Source of the DNA: Podochytrium sp. JEL0797
Lineage: Eukaryota > Chytridiomycota > Chytridiomycetes > Chytridiales > Chytriomycetaceae
Direction: 5' to 3'
Length of the DNA: 16,000 bases
Assembly (NCBI GenBank): GCA_027596195.1
Contig: JADGJG010000592.1
Coordinates: 1-16,000, forward strand
Part shown: positions 9,336 through 16,000 of the stretch, piece after piece
How the letters are laid out: the number at the start of each line of letters is the position of its first letter
Position numbering within the stretch: the stretch's first letter is position 1
The notes under the pieces: model-generated
Database searches by the model: none
Told to the model about the DNA's origin: nothing
Seen by the model: the letters and a program-made list of their open reading frames with translations, nothing else
Program-made: the position numbers and the translations under genes

Positions 9336-9651
9336 ACTTTGTCGGTGATTTTTTATGAGAGTAAAATAAAAGAATGATAACTTCGAAGTTACTGCAGCCC
9401 CCATGTGGAGTGTGGCCTGTATCTCACACGGCCTGTATCAGTTTGAGCCTTCCGAAAATGGCAAACCATCTCCACGATGCTAGACCCCTGCCCGAACAGA
9501 GATCGCTTTTATTATTAGAAAAACGAAAAACGGAAGCGTAAATTTTTTGTAAGAATTGGCGGGCGATTGGCGGGATCAAATCTGAAGCCCGTTGAGGAAC
9601 CGCAAGCGAAACACATTTTCTTAATGAACTTCTTAACTTTAATTTTTTTCC
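9336..9651. other. Convergent intergenic region
   Basis: This stretch separates the 3' ends of the transporter (+) and the cytochrome b561 gene (-). It holds a poly(A) signal at 9365-9370, a perfect 14-base palindrome TAACTTCGAAGTTA at 9378-9391, and a direct repeat GGCCTGTATC at 9414-9423 and 9430-9439. No gene was seen. Confidence 0.5.
9365..9370 (+). terminator. Poly(A) signal AATAAA of the ABC transporter
   Basis: A canonical AATAAA lies 30 bases after the stop codon of the transporter gene, on its strand. Confidence 0.5.
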
Positions 9652-11559
9652 TTAATTCTTGTGAGACCTCGAAAACCCCTTCTCCCTAAACTCCTCCACC
9701 GAAACAAACGCCCCTCTCCCCTCCTCCCCAGCCTTCACCTTTTCAAAAATCGCATCCACTTCCGCCTCCCCAAAATACCAACTCACTTCCCTCAACTTCA
9801 CTTTCCCCACCTTCGCACCTTCCACTTCCTCCTCCTCGGCCTCAAACCGCGCCCTCATCAACTGCTCCCCCCTCTTGCGCTTTGCATCGGATATGTCGAT
9901 TTCGGTACCGATAGTGCTGAACCCCAAACTCAACCTCCTCATTTCCACGACTTTGGGTTCCTCCCGCTTCCACCACGCACGCACAACGAACCCTACCGCA
10001 ACACACGCAACCCACACCCAATACGCAACCACCCATTCGATTGCTGCCCCAAACCGTACCAGCCCCAGATACACATTCACAACAGCCAAGACTGCGCCCA
10101 CACGTCCGATCCACACGTGTACCGGTTTCCAGATCTTGAACCCCGTCATCTTGCCTGCACTCGCGGCCCCGAGAATCACTTGTACAGGAACCACCACGAG
10201 CGACACAACGGTTCCGACAATCCCATGATTTGAACCAATGAACCGCTGCGTCCCCGGGTCGACAGTCACCTCCACACACGCGATCGCTGCAGCCGTGAGT
10301 CCACACACGCCGATTGCCATGACTGCGATATGACTGCGTTTTTGTGTCGAATACCGTGCGAGGTATATGCCGAGTGGGGCGAGGATACCCCACGCAAGGA
10401 ACATGAGGATTCCATGAACGAGTACGAGTGTCGGTTGCGACACGTTCGTGTCCGTTGTAGCCCCAATCGTTGCGTTTCCCGGTTTCGAAAGGTCCATCTC
10501 GAAACTCCCGAATTGAGAGTGTTGTGTGATGGAGCTGGATGGGTTCGAGGGGTTGGTGGGTGGATAGTTGGAGACGGCAAAGATGAATTGGGTGGAGGTA
10601 TTGGTCGAGACCAACCCGCTCGAAATTGGGATTGTGAAGGAGTAGGTGATGGCGGTGGTGGATGGGATCGAGATTGTAGGGTTGGAGAGTGGGTGAAAGA
10701 GAGTTTTTGAGGTCGGAGAGGGTGGATTATGGCCCGAGGTGGAACGTTGGGAAACAACGGTCGAGTTGTTGTTGTTCCACCCAATAAACATGGTGGACCC
10801 GTCCATGGTGGTTCCGGTTCCCAAACCGACCCACCCCTTAAATGAGGAATACACAGTGAATGAGGTCGTCGCGGCCGTCACGTTTCGGATTGCAGACACG
10901 CAAAAAGTGGTTTGCGCGTCGAGACAGTAATAGGCGGTTGCGGCTTGGGTGGCAGTGCCAGGAGAGGATGTGTCTCCGCGAGGGGTGTTTCTTTTGATTT
11001 GATCAATGCTTGAAACACCTCCAGGATTTGTAGCGAGCGAAGTAGAAGGAGTGATGAGGTTCTTTGAGGTTGACGGCAAGGAAAAAGTTCCCGATTGTTC
11101 GGGCGGTGGAAGCGATGCCAGGATGAGGTTCATGGAGTCGGACGGACTCGAATTCGAAACACTCCAGGTGCAGGCAATCTCGGGTTGCGAGAGCATCGAG
11201 GCGGGGACGAGAAACGAGAAGTCCAGATTCGCGGTGGATGCATCATGAGTGGCGGGGTTCAAATCTTGCAATGTCACACGTGAGATTAAGGCGTCGTGAG
11301 ATGCAACAACGGGGTGCCCGTCGCTGCCGAGCCAGCCAACATACTCTGCTGTTGCGGTAGAGGAGTCGCTTGATCCAAAGCGGATGGCAGCGTATCCCGA
11401 GAAGCTCGACTCAACAGCAACGATCGCGTGAATCCCGTTGAACGGAGCAATGGAAACGCAGAAGCTGCCGTTGGTGTCCACACAGTGGCTGCTCAACTGC
11501 GCGCCAGCCATTGCAGACGCATTGAGGATCAGCAATGCTGCCAAGAATGAGGTTCCCAT
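9652..11559 (-). CDS. DOMON-DOMON-cytochrome b561 membrane protein
   Basis: This is a single-exon gene of 635 aa. Residues 1-20 are a signal peptide (MGTSFLAALLILNASAMAGA). Two related DOMON-like domains follow, about 21-150 and 208-355. Each opens with a C-[VL]-D-x4-FCVS pattern and contains GW in the core (VGW; FIGW), and a Ser/Thr/Pro-rich linker joins them. Residues about 378-528 form a five-helix cytochrome b561 core. Candidate heme-ligating histidines are H382 (VHGILMFLAW), H410, H445 and H481. A roughly 100-residue charged cytosolic tail follows (WYFGEAEVDAIFEKV near its end). In this family the membrane core moves electrons across the membrane, from ascorbate or a similar donor, to a DOMON domain or an outer acceptor such as ferric iron or an extracellular oxidase. 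The acceptor here is unknown. The stop lies convergent to the transporter. Confidence 0.88.
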   Translation of the reverse strand: MGTSFLAALLILNASAMAGAQLSSHCVDTNGSFCVSIAPFNGIHAIVAVESSFSGYAAIRFGSSDSSTATAEYVGWLGSDGHPVVASHDALISRVTLQDLNPATHDASTANLDFSFLVPASMLSQPEIACTWSVSNSSPSDSMNLILASLPPPEQSGTFSLPSTSKNLITPSTSLATNPGGVSSIDQIKRNTPRGDTSSPGTATQAATAYYCLDAQTTFCVSAIRNVTAATTSFTVYSSFKGWVGLGTGTTMDGSTMFIGWNNNNSTVVSQRSTSGHNPPSPTSKTLFHPLSNPTISIPSTTAITYSFTIPISSGLVSTNTSTQFIFAVSNYPPTNPSNPSSSITQHSQFGSFEMDLSKPGNATIGATTDTNVSQPTLVLVHGILMFLAWGILAPLGIYLARYSTQKRSHIAVMAIGVCGLTAAAIACVEVTVDPGTQRFIGSNHGIVGTVVSLVVVPVQVILGAASAGKMTGFKIWKPVHVWIGRVGAVLAVVNVYLGLVRFGAAIEWVVAYWVWVACVAVGFVVRAWWKREEPKVVEMRRLSLGFSTIGTEIDISDAKRKRGEQLMRARFEAEEEEVEGAKVGKVKLREVSWYFGEAEVDAIFEKVKAGEEGRGAFVSVEEFREKGFSRSHKN

Positions 11560-11622
11560 CGCGATCTTGAATGAGGTTTTTTTTGTTGATTGACGTTTTT
11601 AATCAAAAACGCGAAAAAGTGA

Positions 11623-13085
11623 TCAAGAAGCACCTCCCATTAAATTAAACGATTTCAACGTCCTTTCCAAATGAGCTGGCAGACTTGCTTCAACCCGCAA
11701 CGGTTTTCCCTCTCCATACCAATCCTGTGTACAAGGAAATGCAAATTACGCGTCAGAACACCAAAGTCACGTGTGAATTACGGCTCACCTTGATGGAGAT
11801 TTCATTCAGGTGCAGATGCATCGGCACTGTTTTGATATTTCCGAATGCGGCCTGTCGAGAATAAAGGCTTTTGTGAGAAAAGGTGGATGAAGAAGAACAA
11901 TACGAACCCGCAGTTGTTTTGGACATCCCGGGCCGTATTTGTAGTCACCCAAAATCGGAGTTCCCAGCATTTGAGCGCAATGCAATCTCAGTTGGTGCTT
12001 ACGACCCGTTGTTGGAATCAATTCGAGCAACGAAACCTTGGGGGTTTTTTGATTCGTCAAAGGTCCGTAGGCAACAAAGGCGCTCAAGAAAACGACTCTC
12101 ACATGTTTTTGACTCGCGAGCGTGGTGTATTGTGTGGCCGCCTTTTTGACCGAGTTTTTGTTTTCGGGAAGGGCGTCCGTCTCGTCTGCAAGCGAGTGTG
12201 AATACGTAACCGGATCGTCAATCGAAACTTACGCCATTCAATCACCGACAGTTTCTCTGTCGGAGCCACTCCGAGGGTAACGATTCCTGTTGTTATTTGA
12301 CCCGTCGGTTCGGCAGGTTTCCCTGCCACGATCGCGCAATACTGAATAGGAACGAGAGGGTCAGTGGGATTCGAATACGACGCATTATCCGCATCACCTT
12401 CTTTGTCAATGCGCCTGCTTCGTCGGCAAACAGTTGGCTCATTCTCGTTGCGGCGTCCTTTGTGCGTGCCAAGACGAGACAGCCCGTGGTGTCCTTGTCG
12501 AGACGATGGACGAGCCTTGGTGGTTCGTCCTTGTTGAACTGCAGCTCTGTGTTTGTGTGATCAGCTTGGCAGACAACGGGTTGCACACTCACCCTGCAGC
12601 ATATCGGCAATACACTGTTGGACCTTTGAGCCGCCCTGGACAGGAAGACCACGTGGCTTGTTGATGACGAGAATGTGCTGGTCCTTGTAGAGGACAAGGT
12701 CAACGAGGGTCGTGTCGTTTGCGGAGGGTGCTTGCGTGTTTGTGACTTTGTGTTTGTCTTTGTTTGCGTGTGGGTTGTTTCCGCCAGGAATGTCTCTGCG
12801 CGGCCGCGGCAGCAGCACTTCGACAACGTCGCCGGCATTCAAAACGGCGTTTGGCTTCAGCCGCGCGTTGTTGGCCTTGGCAAGGCGCCGCGCGTGCGAC
12901 GTCCCAGGAAGCAGCGACACTTCGCCGTTGAGCACTTTGAGACGGGCAAACTTGGGCCGCAGTGCAAGTTCACTAGACACAAAGTGCTCGAGTGTGCTAG
13001 AGTGCTGTGCGTCGCTGACTGTGAGTCGTCGCGTGAGCGTCGTGCCGAGGTTGCGATCGAGGCAAGCAAGGGTTCGTTGGAACAT
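11623..13085 (-). CDS. Mitochondrial RluA/RPUSD4-type RNA pseudouridine synthase
   Basis: Seven exons on the - strand: 13085-12593, 12546-12398, 12341-12233, 12185-12103, 12036-11908, 11851-11789 and 11724-11623 (375 aa). The first ATG is at 13085; the upstream in-frame codon is TTG. The Arg-rich, Asp/Glu-poor N-terminus (MFQRTLACLDRNLGTTLTRR) suggests a mitochondrial presequence. A degenerate S4-like segment follows (to about residue 95, NAGDVVEVLLPRP), then NKPRGLPVQGG. Motif II is VHRLDKDTTG with catalytic Asp181. Then come KKYCAIVAGKP, TGRKHQLRLH and ILGDYKYG, the usual RluA order. The enzyme converts uridine to pseudouridine in RNA; RPUSD4 relatives act on mitochondrial rRNA or tRNA. The fourth intron (12102-12037) is 66 bases, in frame and stop-free. 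Splicing it gives the spacing I recall for RPUSD4 (TQY to the LLEL strand), so I prefer it spliced; retention gives 397 aa. Confidence 0.85.
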
Positions 13086-13142
13086 TTTTTTCTTCTTTTT
13101 TTTTATGTTTATTTGTAACAAAAGATTCTAAATAAATAAATT

Positions 13143-14421
13143 CTACCACCACTGCGTAATGTATGCAGACACAGCAAGGCTTCCTCCACACTTCTCCTTA
13201 CGGTTTCCAGGGCATGCAACGTCACAGCCGTTGGAAGCCGCTGGGAAGTGCTCAAACTCATTGTCCCCCCAACACTCAACACCCCACTCAAGCCCAAACA
13301 ATCCATACCCCGCCGCCTTAGCCATGTCCGCGCATTTCCCAACCGTCATCGCGTCATCCGTGGCAATCAAGTTCTTCATGAGTCGCGCACCCGTGGAAGA
13401 CTTGGCGTCCTCGTAGCACCCAGCAAGTAAGTAGTTTTGAGCAGAGTACACATTGATGGCGAGGGAACCTCCACAAATCTCAGTCGCGTCGCCCGTACAA
13501 ACCACTCGGCACTCGGCACTAAACACTGGATTGTGCGAGTACTCAAACGCAGCCCAGCATTCACTTCCGTGTTCCACACCAAAAAAGGGGTACCCCGAAT
13601 CCGTGGCAAGCTGTCCACACTTTTGGAGCGTCATGTCCTGCGCGTCGCCGAGCTTGTTGGGAAGCAGACGCGATCCAAAAGGTGCTTGGGCGTCTTTGAA
13701 ACACGCGGCAGATGTCCAGCCTTGGAACGCGGCACTGGCAACGTGTGGCGCGGTGACGGCTTGTGTGGTTTGGATAATGACTTTGGTGGTGGTTTTTGGA
13801 ACGACGACAGGAAATTCGGGGGCTTGGTGGGTTTGTGGAGCTTGTTCGACTGCAACCGGGGTGGGTTTTTGGACAACTTGGGTTGGCTTCTGAACAACAG
13901 GAGCCGGCTTCGGGATGACAGGAGCTGGCGCGGCTTCTTGTTCACCAGAGCAATCAGCCCATTCCCATTGGACTCCGTGTTGGACTCCCGGTCCAAGGGA
14001 ACCGACCACGTCAATAAAAGCTTGGTTGGACAAATCCAAGTCGTCTGGCTGTGCATCCGCACGCATCATGACATCAACGACAGTAACAAGAGTTGAACCA
14101 CCGTTCGCAACATTCTGGAGGCGAATGCAACGGCCACAAATTCCAGACGCGACGATGGAAGATTGGTCCGAAAGAGATTTGAACGAGACAGCGGCAAAGA
14201 GGGTGTTGCTGGCAGGCGGCTGATGAAAAATTTGTCAGTTTTGAATGTTGTTTCGGACACTTGTCCGAGTGCTTGTAGTTTCACTGGTCCCAATAACTTA
14301 CGTGAGATTTGCCACAAGCAGTCGCGATGGTGTTCCAGGTAGTATCGTAGAAAGTGATTTCTCCACTAGCAGCCATGACGGAAGCGGCGGAGGCGAGTGC
14401 GAGCAGTGTTGAGACAAACAT
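13143..14421 (-). CDS. Secreted expansin-like (DPBB) protein with two WSC domains
   Basis: Two exons, 14421-14302 and 14219-13143, separated by an 82-base GTAAGT...CAG intron, give 398 aa. Residues 1-17 are a signal peptide. Residues 20-130 resemble an expansin/loosenin/barwin-like double-psi beta-barrel: ITFYDT, ACG (Cys36), CGRC (68-71), TVVDVMM, DLDLSNQAF (100-108) and QWEWADC. Residues 131-204 form a Pro/Gln/Val/Thr-rich linker. Two WSC domains follow at about 205-298 and 303-393, each with six matching cysteines (213, 241, 261, 277, 281, 289; 308, 336, 356, 372, 376, 384) and the CGGSLA ending. There is no C-terminal anchor, so it is probably released or wall-bound. WSC domains bind wall polysaccharides and DPBB proteins can loosen polysaccharide networks without hydrolysis; the activity here is inferred. 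The second-Cys position of the usual V-D-x-C barrel motif is Met. It has a tandem paralogue to the right. Confidence 0.85.
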
Positions 14422-14858
14422 TTTCTAAAAGTATACGTAATTCTATGCGATGATTTTCAGTGGCTTAAAACTCGTGCCGCTTCTTATATGAATTTTTGGT
14501 GGCTGAAGTGGGTGCAGTGCTTTTTTTTCCTTCATGATTCACAATGAACAGAGGGCGGACTCTTCCTCATTTCAGCATTTTTTTTTAAAAAAATCTGAAG
14601 ATCCCCTTATCTATATTTACATTCACATGACTGGCGACAAGTTGATTGTTTTTGCGACGCTTGAGAAGGAAGAAAAGAAGGAAAAATAAACTGGTGGCGG
14701 ACTCGTCTCACAAATTCCCACCCGTCATTAGAGTCACTTCTTAATGAGTCCGATTTGGCGAGAGAAACAAGAAAACGCAGCCACCATCGATATACAAGCA
14801 AAATGAATTATTGTATTTTATGAAAGGAGAGTAAAAAAAGAAAAAATAACCGCATACT
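14422..14858. other. Intergenic spacer between the tandem DPBB-WSC genes
   Basis: This 437-base spacer holds the promoter of the left gene and the 3' end of the right gene. It is AT-rich with homopolymer T and A runs (for example around 14578-14591). No coding sequence or RNA gene was seen. Confidence 0.5.
14482..14490 (-). promoter_or_regulatory. TATA-like element of the first DPBB-WSC gene
   Basis: On the - strand this reads CATATAAGA, about 60 bases before the start codon at 14421. The position suits a TATA box. No other support is available. Confidence 0.35.
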
Positions 14859-16000
14859 CTAGTTTTTGATGTTGTCGTTCTGGTACACGTTGAGAGCCCA
14901 GCTACCTCCACACATGGCGTCACTGTCGCCCGAGCACCGCATGTCACATCTGTCGCTGGGGACCGGGAACGTCACGAAACCTTCATTGGCCCAACACTCC
15001 ACACCGTATTCAAGCCCAAACAAGTGGAACCCAGCGGCCGCCGACAAACGCGCACACTTGTCCACCGTCATGTCCTCCGACACCTCAATCCGGTTCTCCA
15101 ACATGCGCGGCGTGGACTCCTCGAAGCATCCCAAGTCCGTGTAAGAGATGGTCTCGTACATGGACAAGGCGAGAGGTCCTCCACAAATCTGCGTCTCGTC
15201 TCCGTAACATGACATTTTGCACATATCACTGTTGAGGTTGTACGGTGGGTACTCGAACGCGTTTCCAACCCAACACTCCTGGCGCCATTCGACTCCAAAC
15301 ATTTTGTAACCGGCATCAGCAGCGTACTGGGCACACTTGTCAACCGTCATGTCGTGGTGGTCTTGGATCTTGACGGGGAGAACGCGGTTTCCGTACGGCC
15401 ATTTGCTGTCTTCGACGCAACCAGCGTACCTCCAGCCGGGGATGGTGACGGAGGTGGATGGAGCGGGAGTTGGCGCCACGACAGCGGAAGTGGTGGTAGG
15501 AGCGACCCAGGCTGGGGTGGTGGTGGTGGTTGGGGCGACCCATGCTGGAGTCGTGGTGGTGGTAGGCTTGGGAGGAGGAGGAGGGGGTTGGACATTTCCA
15601 CCGCCGTTGCAGTCAACAAAATCCCATTGGAGGCCACGCACGATTCCTGCATCGAGACTACCCTCGAGATCAATAAAAGACTGGTGCGAGAGGTCGAGGT
15701 CCTCCGGGTGCGCGTCGTGTCTCATCATCACGTCGACGACCGTGGCAAAGGTGCTGGTGCCTCGGTTCAGGTTTCTGATGAGAACGCATTTTCCGCAATC
15801 CCCGGAGGCCACAATACTGGTTTGGTCACTGAGGGAGAAAACGGAAAGAGCCACGAATCTGGTGTCGTCTTGAGGAGGCTGGTGATATTCGTTAGGTTGG
15901 GAAGATTGGGGGGGGGGGGGGGGGGGGGGGTTTCACAAGGGCAAAAAAAAAACACGTTGGCATTTCCCGAACCTGTATTGGTTGTTTTCCAGTTTGGGCA
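14859..16000 (-). CDS. Secreted expansin-like (DPBB) protein with two WSC domains, 5' partial paralogue
   Basis: The main exon is 15878-14859 (339 codons plus stop). It follows an acceptor (CTAAC branch-like site, then CACCAG) at the same place as in the left paralogue, with both exons starting Pro-Pro. The barrel part shares LSDQTSIVASG, CGKC, VVDVMMR and DLDLSHQSFID with its neighbour. The linker is Pro/Thr-rich with a repeated PAWVAP unit. Two WSC domains follow, each with six cysteines and the CGG[SP] ending; the C-terminus is hydrophilic with no anchor. The signal peptide and the first part of the barrel lie beyond the window. A tentative tail of the upstream exon is 15973-16000 (ending TGKQPIQ, donor GTTCGG), giving a 94-base intron that contains a 23-base homopolymer. 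The role is as for the left copy: a probable wall or polysaccharide binding and loosening protein. The main exon is secure; the upstream exon is uncertain. Confidence 0.8.
15499..15564 (-). repeat. Two 33-bp tandem units in the linker
   Basis: Two adjacent 33-base units (15499-15531, 15532-15564) encode the repeated Thr-rich PAWVAP segment of the linker in the right DPBB-WSC gene. The unit is a whole number of codons, so copy-number change keeps the frame. Confidence 0.7.
15908..15930. repeat. Homopolymer of 23 G (C on the - strand)
   Basis: An uninterrupted run of 23 G lies within the proposed intron of the right DPBB-WSC gene, 30 bases before its main exon. Such runs are prone to slippage and to sequencing or assembly error, so the exact length is unsure. 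Confidence 0.9.

Noticed and set aside
9378..9391. Perfect 14-base palindrome as a possible regulatory or mobile-element end
   Set aside because: It is short, unique in the window and has no inverted partner or target duplication; kept only as a note in the intergenic entry.
12360..12390. GATTCGAATAC resembling a tRNA T-loop
   Set aside because: It lies inside an intron of the pseudouridine synthase gene, and no acceptor, D or anticodon arms could be built around it.
1..16000. CRISPR array, phage or bacterial defence system
   Set aside because: The genes have spliceosomal introns and fungal domain content; no regularly spaced repeats or prokaryotic gene organisation exist.

Overview
This is eukaryotic nuclear DNA. 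Genes carry many short GT-AG introns (about 46-94 bases, one with a perfect TACTAAC branch site at 620-626) and have tight spacing. Gene content is an ABCC/MRP transporter, a DOMON-cytochrome b561 protein, an RPUSD4-like pseudouridine synthase, a MYND-finger protein and secreted WSC-domain proteins. This points to a fungus, and by inference an early-diverging zoosporic (chytrid-like) one. No prokaryotic features, tRNA, rRNA, CRISPR array or intact transposon were seen.

Left part (1-4681). A small + strand gene (218-941) encodes a protein with an MGNC N-terminus suited to N-myristoylation and palmitoylation, a basic stretch, and two clear PAM2 motifs plus a likely third. PAM2 is the peptide that binds the MLLE domain of poly(A)-binding protein. 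It is followed by a - strand MYND-finger gene (1469-3349). Relics of related sequence lie around them: a 67-bp copy of the MYND-finger start downstream of the MYND gene (1346-1412), decayed C-terminal module sequence upstream of it (about 3365-3640), and a second copy of the PAM2-gene upstream region with a short MGN reading frame (3786-3917). This stretch looks shaped by local duplication and decay.

Middle (4682-9335). One large + strand gene with 12 exons encodes a complete 1319-residue ABCC-type ABC transporter. I placed all eleven introns; the joined frame is open and a multiple of three.

Right part (9652-16000). All genes are on the - strand: a secretory DOMON-DOMON-cytochrome b561 membrane protein, a mitochondrial RluA/RPUSD4-type pseudouridine synthase in seven exons, and two tandem paralogues with a signal peptide (seen in the first), an expansin-like double-psi beta-barrel, a Pro/Thr-rich linker and two WSC domains. 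The second paralogue runs off the right edge. The first three of these genes are separated by only 57 and 63 bases. The WSC pair is likely aimed at the cell wall or external polysaccharide. No common pathway joins the other genes; their neighbourhood looks incidental.

The most novel item is the small lipid-anchor-type, multi-PAM2 protein, which could tether poly(A)-binding protein (and so mRNA) to a membrane. Next is the expansin-like barrel plus twin-WSC architecture.
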